From positions 23,956,660 to 24,020,659 of the forward strand of contig NC_133235.1 of assembly GCF_040436345.1 (NCBI RefSeq): a DNA stretch of 64,000 bases, given 5' to 3'. The position numbers were made by a program, and so were the translations under genes. The notes beneath the pieces were generated by a model that searched no databases, was not told the origin of the DNA, and worked only from the letters and a program-made list of their open reading frames with translations. Below, piece by piece: positions 43,669 to 55,000 of the stretch. Positions within the stretch are counted from its first letter, which is position 1. Each line of letters opens with the position of its first letter. The DNA is from Pagrus major. Lineage: Eukaryota > Chordata > Actinopteri > Spariformes > Sparidae.

Positions 43669-46199
43669 ATGATGCTCAAAGGAAAGAGGAAAAGCCCCAC
43701 TTTTTACCTGGCTGCTGTGATTCTCTCGTGTTATTTGGCGCAGTTGACAGACTGTTATCGACTGACGAAAACAGAAAGACGAGAAGGAAGGAAAGAAGCG
43801 TACGCAGGCAAGACGATAGCTCTCCAAGAGGGGAAGATTGTGTTCGGGAGAGCTTTTGAGAGCGGGTCACAGCTCATAGACGGGACCAAGAACCCCTCAA
43901 ACGCTTCTGTGGAGGATGAATCTACTTATCAGGCAGACTCTGCAGGTAGAAATCTTTTAATAACCATGTATTGCACAGGCTACTTTACAGTTTCATAACT
44001 TCTAAAGGTATCACATTGAGTTAGGCTACACTAATTGTAATGTTCTGTTTGGATAAAAGGACACACTTCGGCAAAAGGACAAACTAGTGATGCAGAAGCA
44101 TTATGGAGGCACATGAATCCTTCCCTCCAGTGCGGTGCAGACCAGATGAGGTTCAGAGCAATGGGACCAGGATCGTCCTCATTTACAGTGGCACAAGGTG
44201 AATTAACAATGCAGTCTTTTTGTTTACAATGCAGGTATTCCCACCAATGATTACACACACACACTCATTGAGATTTTCTTTTTCTCTCCACACAGGAAGT
44301 GCCCCTCCAATGCCTCTGACCCAGATCCCTTCCAGCTGTGGCTACAACATGCAGAGGAACGCTCTTGGTTTTTCCATGTATGCTCCCTACGGCGGCTGCA
44401 ACATGGTTCAACAGGTAATGTTTGAAATGCAATGGTTTTAAGTGTGGAATCATGTGATGTAACCAAGAGCTGGAACGACTTGATCTGAAACTTTTGATAA
44501 CCAATTTGTTAGTTAGCGCTACAATTTAATATGGAACTTAAATGCTTACAATAATCCATTAAGTGGTTTGAGTAATCTAGTGTCCAAAGTTTCTTGACTC
44601 CTGACGGTAAACTGAATGTCTTTTGGATTTGGACAATGCAATTTAAGACAATCTCAGGCTTTAAGGAAAGCTTGCCATTTTTCACCATTTTGGCATTTTA
44701 TAGACTAGTAATTGAGAAAATGGTAATGATTTAAAATAATCATTGGTTAAGCTCAATCTTCAGCTTCTCAACTTCAACCAACTGTTTTTTTTTTTATTCT
44801 GGTTTTTACTAATCATTCAAGCAAATCTGAAGATTAAAGGTGCAATATGTACAAATTGAACACCTGTCAAACTGCTGATTGTAGCTACATTAGCAAGTAA
44901 GCTCAGTTAACTGTGCAACTAGGTCATATTGGCTGACTCTGCCTGGACTTGGAGTGTAGGGGTGGTTTTTTCTACAGGCCTATCGCTACTTGAGGTACAA
45001 AATGGCTAGGGGCTAGCTGGTTGGCATGCTAACTTGAATAGATGCCTTGACATCAAAACGTATCTTGTTAATTTTCAACATTAACTTTTTCACATATTGC
45101 ACTTTTATGTTTATTTTTAAAATGAGAATTGATAGATGACAATAACTAACACTTTTTTTCATATCCCCAGGGTGGAAGTTATGTGCTCCCAATGCATTGG
45201 CAGGGAATCCCAGTCTCCCTCTGGTGTCCAAAACCTGCAGCACAACCCACTACTGCAGCACCCACCACTGAAGCAAAACACCCAGAAATGCCTAAATTTC
45301 CACATTATCCTCTCTACCCTCCTTTCTATCCTCTTCCAGCCACTCCAGCACCAGCCACAACAGCTCCAAAGCCACAAATGCCTCTCTATCCTCCTTTCTA
45401 CCCTCCTTTCTATCCTCTTCCAGTTACTCCAGCACCAACCACAACGGCTCCAAAGCCACAAATGCCTAAATTTCCACCATATCCTCTATACCCTCCTTTC
45501 TATCCTCTTCCAGTTACTCCAGCACCAGCCACAACAGCTCCAAAGCCACAAATGCCTCTCTATCCTCCTTTCTACCCTCCTTTCTATCCTCTTCCAGTTA
45601 CTCCAGCACCAACCACAACGGCTCCAAAGCCACAAATGCCTAAATTTCCACCATATCCTCTATACCCTCCTTTCTATCCTCTTCCAGTTACTCCAGCACC
45701 AACCACAACGGCTCCAAAGCCACAAATGCCTAAATTTCCACCATATCCTCTATACCCTCCTTTCTATCCTCTTCCAGTTACTCAAGCACCAGCCACAACA
45801 GCGGCAAAGCCACAATTCCCTAAATTTCCACCATATCCAATCTACCCTCCTTTCTATCCTCTTCCAGTTACTCCAGCACCAGCCACAACAGCTCCAAAGC
45901 CACAAATGCCTCTCTATCCTCCTTTCTACCCTCCTTTCTATCCTCTTCCAGTTACTCCGGCAACTCCAGCCACCAAACCTCCTCCCCCAATATTTCATTT
46001 GCCTCCCTTCCCTTACCCTCTTCCTGTGCCAGTAGGCTTTCCTGCCTATCCCTATCATCCAACTACAGCGCCGACCACTGCAGCTCCGACCACTGCAACG
46101 ACTAAGAAACCAGACGTCCCAACAACTGTACCTCTACCTGATCATACTCACCGACATGGCCACTATGCTTACCCATATCCTCTCCATTTCCATGGCTAA
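43669..46199 (+). CDS. Secreted ZP-N-like protein with proline/tyrosine repeat tail (gene A)
   Basis: Exons 43669-43945, 44060-44197, 44296-44414 and 45171-46199 join in phases 1, 1 and 0 for 520 residues. I do not recognise the gene. A hydrophobic segment (FYLAAVILSCYLAQL) gives a signal peptide ending near residue 29. Residues about 110-197 form a four-cysteine module: Cys117 (SLQCG), Cys153 (IPSSCG), Cys173 (YGGCN) and Cys197 (LWCP), with the SYVLPMHW stretch between the last two. The spacing and aromatic/GC pattern resemble a ZP-N domain. No ZP-C half follows. From about 218 there are eight 28-30-residue repeats of two kinds (MPKFPPYPLYPPFYPLP… and MPLYPPFYPPFYPLP…) linked by TPAPTTTAPKPQ-type spacers. 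The end is Thr-rich, then His-rich (HTHRHGHYAYPYPLHFHG). No transmembrane segment is seen. An egg-coat, cuticle or other extracellular-matrix role is inference. Confidence 0.88.
44835..45107. mobile_element. MITE in intron 3 of ZP-N gene A
   Basis: The left end TAAAGGTGCAATATGTA and the right end CACATATTGCACTTTTA are inverted copies with one or two mismatches, and the element is about 273 bp. It resembles the TTAAAGG-type MITE ends at 12377 and 57571. Confidence 0.75.
45288..45960 (+). repeat. Coding minisatellite in ZP-N gene A (about 84/90-bp units)
   Basis: Eight in-frame units of 84 or 90 bp encode the PYPLYPPFYPLP-type repeats. Order by type is K, L, K, L, K, K, K, L, where K contains KFPPYP and L lacks it and has an extra YPPF. 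Neighbouring units are nearly identical at DNA level, a sign of recent expansion by unequal exchange. Because units are multiples of three, other frames also stay open and are not real. Confidence 0.93.
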
Positions 46200-46216
46200 T
46201 GAGATGAATTGATTCT

Positions 46217-46222
46217 AATAAA
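46217..46222 (+). terminator. Poly(A) signal of ZP-N gene A
   Basis: AATAAA lies 18 bp after the stop codon, a very short 3' UTR. The DNA from here to 47830 contains no gene that I can support. Confidence 0.8.
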
Positions 46223-46774
46223 TGGTTTGGAAAAACATTAAGTGAATCTGTCAATTTCTTTGTACTTGTTTACCCTGCAACTGAACCAGAGAATGAAGTT
46301 GTCACACTTCAGGCTTAAAAACAAGAGGTTATTGAGCAAATAACTAAAAACAAGCGCTTGCACTTATTAGTTGGCCTAAACGTTTTTGCTTTAAAGAAGC
46401 TTGTTCTGGCAAGAGTAAAGGTGCTTTTCTATATGGATCACTTGTGGTAAGTCTTGAATGAAAGGTCCTGTATTTTAAAAACTGGATTTACAGAAGCAAA
46501 CGATGTCCACATGGTGGCACCATGGTTCATCCATATCTACTTGAGTCTCAAATTTGACATGACATCACAAGAGATTTTGTATATTATCTTCAGTCTAAAG
46601 AACTGTTAATATGACTTTGCAAACAAACATGTTGGCATTTAGCAGGTGTGAGTAAAGCTCTACTAAACTGTACAACTACATTTTGCCACTTATTAACCAG
46701 AAGCCAACCTGCTGTATTCTGCTTTGTGCCTTCCCTCCTGATTTTGGTTTTGTCAAAAGATCTTGAAAGGAGTT

Positions 46775-47090
46775 GGCAAAAAGTACTTAAGTAAAAGGAG
46801 CAATACTACAGTGTAGAAACATTCTTATAAGTAATTGTATTTTTTTAAATGAAAGTACAAAACACTGTAGGGATCAGATTATACTCTAAAGTATTAATTA
46901 TTCAGAATGTCCTATTTCAGAATAATTTTATTAGAATTGACGCATTAATATGTAGCTGATTTTAACTACTCCCTCAATGATCAAAGTTTTCTTAGTCTAT
47001 AAGTATTACATGATGTATTTGATTATATGTTGTGTATTAAGCTGAATCTTCACTCATAACTAAAGTTATGAACTAAAACTGAAAGAAATT
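46775..47090. mobile_element. Inverted copy of dispersed TACTTAAGTA repeat
   Basis: Begins AAAGTACTTAAGTAAAAGGA, followed by CAATACTACAGTGTAGAAAC and an AGAATGTCCTATTTCAGAAT block. This is the opposite half of the family seen at 16560-16990. Confidence 0.55.
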
Positions 47091-47439
47091 ATAATGATTA
47101 AAAAAAAACCCCTAATAGGTGACACCCTGAACCTGCAAAGAAAAAGATCTCATCAGCAGTGAACAAAGCAAGAAATGTGATATTCCAAGGAAAGTCAAGT
47201 ACGCTGTCAAGCTTCACAGGAAATTCAGTCTGAATCCTGTGGTCACATGCTTGTTTTCAGTAAAGAAATGAATAGATTGATTTGAGTTTGACTTTTTTTT
47301 TTTTTGGGAAACAGCAAAAAGTCTTCATTAAGCCTTTTTGATCAACAAAAAATTCAAATGCCTAAATAATAATTATTACAGAATTACTGAGTACATAGAA
47401 GAAAAGGATGTAAATACAATTCCACATGTTGTACAACTG

Positions 47440-47500
47440 CTGTGTCAAGTCAGTTTTATTTATTTAGCCTAAAATCACATATTTGCCTGTTTAATTCCCT
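47440..47500. mobile_element. Short retroelement-tail fragment
   Basis: CAAGTCAGTTTTATTTATTT followed by AGCCTAAAATCACAT resembles a widespread fish repeat tail (…TTTATATAGCCCAAAATCAC). Confidence 0.4.
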
Positions 47501-47829
47501 CTATCCTAAAACCCGTGTGTATTTTAAACTTGTCTTTCTCATTGCTATTGCCATTATTCACAGCACTGACCATGAAATGCATTGTCCCTGGTCCGAGTCA
47601 GGCTTTTGACCTTTGTAGCATGTAATTCCCCGTCTCTCTCCCTCTGGTTTCCAGTCATCTCTGCTTAAAAAAGCAGGCCCAACCCATTATTCCTAATGTA
47701 AGTGGAGTTATACGTATTATCCTATAAAATGTAATTAGTCACATAACCTGACTGAAACATAAATATACCTACAAAACAAATTCAAGCTGCCTTTATTGTC
47801 CTGAGGCAACGAATTAGACGTCAGAGGCT

Positions 47830-48003
47830 CTTTACAAGGCCACCTGTTGTGATCTAAGTGAACACAGGTGCAAGCTGCACCTGAAGTTGCATCTAATTGG
47901 TTGATTACCTGGTGCCAATATGTGCCGGCGTTAAAACTTCAGTTGTTCTGTGTCATAGCAAGCAAGTGCTCTCCACCTGAGCAGCAGGACGTGCATCTCC
48001 AGT
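47830..48003 (+). promoter_or_regulatory. Upstream region of ZP-N gene B with E-box cluster
   Basis: Four CACCTG/CAGGTG E-boxes lie at 47841-47846, 47865-47870, 47878-47883 and 47974-47979. The ATG follows at 48004. The same E-box class is clustered before gene A. Confidence 0.35.
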
Positions 48004-49813
48004 ATGGCAGGTGAAGATGGAAGGGGATGCTGGTCACCTCAAGCTGTAGCAGTCATATTAGTCCTGAGCTGTTTTGCCCAGAGTGTAACTTGTTTTAGCT
48101 TGCGATGGCTGAGTGGAAATGTTAAGCAGGACGAGCTAGCTAGTGAGGCTACAGTGATGGAAGTAAGGGCTGGAAACATTCTCTTCAATGGGAAAGAGCT
48201 CAAGTCCCAGTCAGGGTCTGCCTTTGCTGCGGCCGCAGGGAATGATGTATTGCTGCAAACTAACTTGGATGAATCAGATGGCTCAGGTAAGATATTGCTG
48301 CCTAATTATCTGCTAAACCCAATGGATATGGTCAGTATTGAGTTTGTATCTGGGCTTTACATTTAAAAGGGATGTTGGAGCCGACGTTTCAGCCGGAGGA
48401 CGCCTTGGCCAATGAAGAAGCATGGAGGCGCTTAAATCTTACCCTGCACTGTGGTCCGAACAAGATGAAGTTGAAAGCAATGGGACCTGGAGCTTCTCAC
48501 TTAAAGCTAGACATGGGTATTGAGACACAACCAAGCTTGTATAATGTCAGTTTATGTTGCCGCACTAAGCGCATGATAGTTTGGCATAGAATAATGGTCC
48601 CTTTCTCCTCCTTGCAGGCGAGGCCAATCCCCTGCCTTTGACCCAGGTGCCTGAAAACTGTCACTTCTCAGTGAAGCAAACTGCACTCGGTCTTGTTTTG
48701 GAGGTTCCCTACAATGGATGCAATGTGACACAAGAGGTAGGACTTTACTCTTAATTGGGTTAACTGGCTCAAAATTGTTTCTGTCAGTATGTTTGTTTTC
48801 TTGAAACTTGAATTATGCTCATTGGGATGAGTATTATAATCTCAACTGCTTGTACACTGTTTCAGGATGGCAACTACTTGTTGCCAATGCGTTGGCTGGA
48901 CACTCCAGTTAAATTCACCTGTCCCATGTTGACGAGTTCTGCTGCGACATCTGCTTCGACGACCCTCAAGCCTGCTCAGCTGCCATGGCAACTTCCTGTC
49001 CCTCACGGACTTCGGAGCCTGAATCGTCGTAAGCGTCAGGCATACCAGACCCTGCCAATCTACGATCCTCGCCATCCATATTATCGCTATTGGTATTATT
49101 ATAATTATTATTACTACTATTACTTGTATATGATGCGACAAACGCCAGCACCTAGCACTGCTACAACTACTGCCAACCCTGACACTACTACATCTACAGT
49201 CAAACCCCCCTACATGTACTACCCTTACTATTACCCCTATTACTACTACTATCCCTATACCCAAGTGACTACTACAGCGCCACCAACTACCACTGCCAAT
49301 TCTACTGGTGGAATGACCACGACAGCCGAGACAACAGCACCTCCCATGACTTCGTCTGCTCCCGCTCCCACGCCAGCTCCCACGCCTGCTCCTACGGTTG
49401 CCCCCACGCCGGCCCCCACGCCCGCTCCCACGCCGGCCCCCACGCCCGCCCCCACGCCGGCCCCCACGCCCGCTCCCACCCCCGCTCCCACGCCAGCCCC
49501 CACGCCCGCTCCCACGACTAAAACATGCACAACAAAGCCCAGCGATGGCGTATATCCAGGCACGATGAAACCGTACGTTCCTTTTGACCAGCTCCAGTTC
49601 GTTCCATATGTTGAATACAACAAGGCTGGTAACGTGCCGTACGACCTGAAAAACATGCCTCAAGCTGGCTACAAATCTGGACCAGGGGCTCGAGCACAGC
49701 CACCCCCACATCCAGGCTTCAGCCACTGGCAACCTGCACATTGGTTTCCCCAACAAACAGGCCAAGACTATCATCAGTTCGGCTGGCAAAATCTGCTGCC
49801 TAAACCGGCCTAA
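48004..49813 (+). CDS. Secreted ZP-N-like protein with Tyr-rich and TPAP-repeat tail (gene B)
   Basis: Exons 48004-48286, 48370-48516, 48618-48736 and 48866-49813 join in phases 1, 1 and 0, the same as gene A, for 498 residues. A signal peptide is visible ([17 protein letters not shown]). The four-cysteine ZP-N-like module has Cys122 (TLHCG), Cys158 (PENCH), Cys178 (YNGCN) and Cys202 (FTCP). The shared stretches [18 protein letters not shown] and [10 protein letters not shown] align with gene A. NLT and NVT are possible N-glycosylation sites. A furin-type RRKR site at 237-240 separates the module from a tail with tyrosine tracts ([11 protein letters not shown] and [12 protein letters not shown]), Thr-rich spacers and about a dozen TPAP units at 49362-49516. 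Gene A has no equivalent furin site. I do not recognise the family. Cleavage and matrix assembly are inference. Confidence 0.88.
49362..49516 (+). repeat. TPAP-coding 12-bp minisatellite
   Basis: CCCACGCCCGCT/CCCACGCCGGCC-type units are repeated in frame about twelve times. It is much more G+C-rich than the surrounding exon, so length variation is expected. Confidence 0.93.
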
Positions 49814-49822
49814 CTCCAGATG

Positions 49823-49904
49823 GTAAGGACGACTTGCAATTCATGTTTGATTTGGTATTTTAAGAATTAAGTTTGTCAACCATAACTTTGTTGCTTTCTT
49901 TCAG
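49823..49904 (+). other. Intron in the 3' UTR of gene B
   Basis: A donor ATG|GTAAGG ten bases after the stop codon and an acceptor CTTTCTTTCAG ending at 49904 predict an 82-bp intron. The poly(A) signal AATAAA at 49934-49939 follows. Confidence 0.6.
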
Positions 49905-49933
49905 GGGCTGGTGTCCTGGTATACTGAGCATTT

Positions 49934-49939
49934 AATAAA
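49934..49939 (+). terminator. Poly(A) signal of ZP-N gene B
   Basis: AATAAA 120 bp after the stop. From here to 52020 no gene is supported. The stretch has a poly-T run at 50174-50197 and otherwise plain AT-rich sequence. Confidence 0.8.
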
Positions 49940-52044
49940 GCTGTTTTACTTAGAACTGTCTCAATCATCCCTCATTTGTTATGCAAATATTTCCCTTTGG
50001 TGCCATGTGGCTTAAAGCTAGGGAAAGTGATTCTGAAAGATGGTCAAGTTTCATTCCCAGGTTGTCAAATACTGCTGCTTTTGGTCGGTATTCATCCAGA
50101 AATTCTAACCCAAAGTGTCGGTATGCAACAACCTGGCAATGAGACTAAACAAACTTTCTCCACAGTCGCCGTCTTTTTTTTTTTTTTTTTTTTTTTTGGC
50201 CCGTGTGTGTATAGTTGTAGGGCAAAGTAATTCAACTGATTTGGTAAATCTGACTAAAGGTCAATGACTTTATTTGCTTTCCAAGCCACAGTTTGCAAGT
50301 GTCCTGCATAAATTGGCTTATGCAGAAGATAAGACGGTCTTGTTTTTAAAAACTTGTGTCCTTGGCAAAGAGCTTGATGGTGACAAGTCCTACTGGAACA
50401 ATTTGCTAATCACAATAAGGGCTTTAATTTACTGAGCTTGCATCTCAAGCTGTACACTGCAAATGTCACAACCTATGCCAAGGCTGTATTAGACCACATT
50501 AATTAATGCTAACCCTGATGCCTTAGCATTTCTGGTATGCATGAGGGCCAGCCCGCGTAATCTGCATCCATTTGGTGCATTGGTTATGCACGTCATAAAT
50601 AAATGCTACACGTGCACATTTGAAAGGTTTTTCCTTCGCTAAATTTGGGCTTGTCTTAGGCTAGAGGGTGACCTATGCTGTACCATTGTGGCAAATTTGG
50701 GTAATTAATTAGGCTGTCTTGACTGACCTCAGATTAAATGGACTCATAAGGTGCAATACACAATCCTTGTTCTAAAATTGTGATTTCCTGCTGGCTGCCT
50801 CATTCAGTGCTACATTTATTGAATTTTGACTAAAATGAGCTCCCACCCAGATACTGCTCATGTACCCAAGGCTCATCTCTTACTGCTTCAGTGAAGCTGC
50901 CAAAAGGAAGACTGGTTGTACCTGACAGCCTGGAGATGCGAGTGAATGTGAATGTGAGATGGCGTTGCTGGAAAAAAATGTTTGCCTTGCTTGGAATGAA
51001 TTGGATAGGTTTGATTTTAAAAAAACAATAAATTTGTCTACTTTTTAAAATCTTTTCTGCCTCTAAACACTGATTATTTTCTGAAACATCCCCTCACTCT
51101 ATATATACTCAGAGTGCCTGCACACACACACACCCTATTCTGTCTGTTCCTATATACTTCCACATGGTGCTCTCTCCTCTGGGCACGCTGTGACGACACA
51201 CATGCACCCATATCTACACACATCACTGAAACTAAGCCACACGTGACGACGGAGAAATGTGTAACGCTGGTCTTTGAAAGCAAGGATGCGTGTCTGTAAT
51301 TCTTCCTTCTCATTTATTGCTGCTCTTCGATGTTAGCTGCCTGGAATTATGCAGCCCTGAGCTCAGGAATAAGAAACTATTTCGCAGAGGAGCAAGACAT
51401 CCTAAAATCCAGCCTTTAACGGTCATCCTTCCATGTCTGTCCACCACGGGAGAGACCGATGTCCTTTAATGCAACAGCGCGCTGCTTTGGTTTTGCTATA
51501 ATTTCTGCCTTTGAATTCTTATTTCAGGCATCTTTTTTCAATCAGGGTGAGTCCTGTGAACAGCATGTGTTATATATGTTCTTTTTTATGTTACCAGTGT
51601 TTGGAAATTAGGATAAAATAGCATAATATGCATTTGTAGGTCATCTAAGTTTAGCAGAATTTGTTTTGTTGTGATTTCTGTTGAAACAGACCAATGAAAA
51701 AAGACTAAAAAGTACAATCAGAGACTGAAACATGACAGAATAGGAACATAGAATCTACATGGGAAATGTTACGACGAAGAATATTGCTTTAATTTCACGT
51801 TGAAGTCCATTCTCGATTATATTAATCCATTTATTTTATTTGTGTGATCATAGGAAACACTGAGATACCATGGACATTAAAGATATCGACACAGCCTTCA
51901 TTCAAGCAGTTGGTTTCAGTCTCAGATCTGTCTCCCATCTCTGAATATCTTCAGTCCATCTGTGGCCATATTCCCAGCCAGGGCACTTAGTCCCTCCCCC
52001 AACCACTGACATTTTTCTCCACCCACTCCATACAGTTTATCTTT

Positions 52045-55000
52045 ATGGAGGACTATGATGTGGACATGGATGAGGAGGAGGAGGGAGAGGTATTCATGAG
52101 AAAGGCCACAACAGGCCCTTGGTGGGAGGACTGTGGAGATAATGGCAACTGTGACATACAGGGAGGAGGAAGAGGCTGCATGGTGAACAGCCGCAGTTGG
52201 GCCGAGGAGCTCCAGGATATCTTTGCACCACAGACAGAAGACTGTTACAGCGGAGGGCGAACCAGACTGTCCAGCATCTCTGTGAGTTCATTGTCTTTCT
52301 CTCTGTGTGTCTGGGCCGCACAAGCACTGAATTCCTCCCTCTGAGTCCGGACGAGTCCCTTTTAACCAAAAGAAAACCAAAGGAAATCCAGGTTCCTACA
52401 AACATTACGTTTATTAAAAGATGATAACATAAAACAACTTGCATACAGCATTTGCAGTCTAATTCTAAAATATCCACACACATCTTGAGCACATTTATTT
52501 CAGCCTGGAAGTACAACAGGCTGGATTTTATCAAATGGTAATGTTAGCTAGGAAAGTGGTTAAATGCTAACGTTAGCTAATGGGTTATCAAAAATGTTGT
52601 TTTACCTTAAAATATGGTCCGATGTCCCTCCAGATTTTCACTATCCATCCATCCATCTTCTTTGGTGAAATGATAACAATTTGTCAGATACCCTTTGTTT
52701 ATACGACTTGCAACCTAGAAAACAGCAGCATAGCATTATTCTTGCTTTGGAGATTCCCGCTCTGAATTTGACATCAGAGAAAAAAATGGCCACCATGTGA
52801 CTATGGTCTATGTATGATTATACAACATTGTGTCACAGCAGTTTGTTAAATTGTCTCGATTTGTGTACATGGACATGCATTTTCTTTCCTTGTACCATGT
52901 TTCTTTGCTTGAATGAAGCAATGCATTTATAACAGCGAGGGAGTTGCACGGAAGTATTCGCGGTGGCCGGCAGGCAATTAAAAAACCAGAACTGTCACAC
53001 CAGAATCCAGGCTTTGCATCCAGTGTGTAGTTAGGTTTAGGCAACAAAAGCTGTTTGGAAAACATTAGGAAAACATGGTTTCAGCTCATCAGGAAATGTA
53101 ATCTGTAGGATTCACTTTGGTGTTAAGGTCAGGGAAAGATCATCAAATGTAGGCTGTCAGGAAAACATGGACCATTTGATTCCATGTACACGAACCCTAT
53201 AGATGAAATTTTGTCACTATTTCACGAGTTGCAGTCGGATAATGATGCCGCATACATCGCCATTAGAGAAATGCAAAAAGGCTGTGAGGCTGAGGAACAT
53301 GGCCTCTGATGCTGATGATGGATGAAAGATGACTCAAAAATGTAATGTCGTTTAATGAGCCCGCTGCTGCACTGTGACACAGCACAGTGGGAACTAACTG
53401 TGGGTCTGTGTACGCGCGTTATCTGTGTGTGTGTATATTTTTGTTTCTCTTCGCACGTGTGGGCACGAGCACCCTGTGCCGCCTTGTCTCTCTTACAGCT
53501 CATCACACTTGAATCTGTGATGTGGAATGAGGCCTGAGGAGATTCCTTTTTGGAGACAAAACAAACAGAGGATGTGCAATTAGAGATTCACAGCTCAGCT
53601 CCGGGCTGACGAGCAGATGCAGACGTCGTGTCAGTGCTGCTCAGAATGCTGACATTTATTAGAGGAGCTATTATTGATCACCCTCTTTAATGGTTTTGTT
53701 TTCCAGTGTTGCAGTCTCATTTATCAGATTATGTTTAGCCCCGGCCTAGCGTTCACCTGGCCATGCAACCGATCCTATGCCCTTATTTCTGTGAATCTAT
53801 AAGGTCTGTCCCACTGTTGTCAAGATTTCTAGCAGCTGCTATTATAAAAGGAGGATGAAGAGGAAAGAAAGCCAAGTGAGGAAGATGGAGGAGCAGATAA
53901 CAGATCAGGAGAGCCGTGGCAGCACTGAGCAGCTCTGACTCTCCTCTCCCCTCCCTCCTCCATTCCTCCCTCCTCCTCCGCTTCCGTCCCTTCCCACTCT
54001 TTCCTCTCCCGCTTCCCACACTCCCCCCCAACCCTCCCTTCTTCTCTCTGCTGCCTCCAACCCTCCCCTCGCTGTTCTCTCCACCCTCCCTCCCTCGCTC
54101 TCCTGCACGGAGCTGCAGTATATGAGAGGGTCTCCTGGGTCTAGCTTCACTGCAGTGTAGAGAAGGGCAGGGCGGCTGTTCTAGTACGATGCGCTGAAGG
54201 ATGGTGCACCAGGAGAAACGCGTTTACCAGGTGTGTGGATTTCTGTTTGAATAGATGTGGTGGTGATTGTGAGGGCGTAGTATATGTAGCATAATATTTA
54301 CAGGTATGCATGACGGGTATCCATCTTGCTGTGGGTGAATCAGCCACAATGGATGTGTGATTGTGAGGTGGCGTGGGTGTGTTCATACGTGATCTTTACC
54401 TGTGTTGCTACATCTCCTCAGTTTTTAAAATATCTTCATCTCTCATATAATGTGTCATCATATCAAATGCATTGTTCAGTTTTTCATAATTGAAATCATT
54501 CTACATGAGGTGCGTTTGCTACACCACCTACTTCCCTGGGAGGGTAAAATAGGTTGTGTGTGAATCTATATGTGTGTGTGTGTGTGTGTGTGTAGACAGT
54601 GGTAAGGAGGCTGTCTGAAGTGGATGAAGAGGAGGAAGCGAAGAGCTGGTTGGACGAGTGAAGGCGATCAACTGCGATTTATGTTCTTACATCACAGACT
54701 CGTGTAACGATGCGTCACAAAGAAGATGAGAGGGTGTTAGTGCTGGGCCACTTTTGAGGTTATTTCGAGAGAAAAGCGTTGACACAGAAGAGAAACAGGC
54801 CTAATTTTGGATGTGTTATTCAACGGTGTCACAGGCTCACACACTCATGAAGGAAGTGGTAGGACACATGTACACACAACACCATGGAGCCAGAATAGGG
54901 CATTGTGCACGCTTCAAGGGAAAAAAACTGAGAATTCAAGACCTTGGATTTTGGATTAACCAAAAAACAAAAGACAGCGGACAAAGGGACAAAAAGAGAT

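Noticed and set aside
45136-46058. Long second-frame plus and minus open frames through the gene A repeats
   Set aside because: Repeat units are multiples of 3, so all frames stay open. Only the frame that joins the upstream exons in phase has the ZP-N module and signal peptide.
48842-49789. 315-residue minus-strand open frame opposite gene B
   Set aside because: It mirrors the TPAP and Tyr-codon repeats (Gly/Arg-rich antisense) and has no splice context or recognisable domain.
52094-52534. 146-residue minus-strand frame opposite the schip1 acidic exon
   Set aside because: It is antisense to a good coding exon and has no homology or splice logic.
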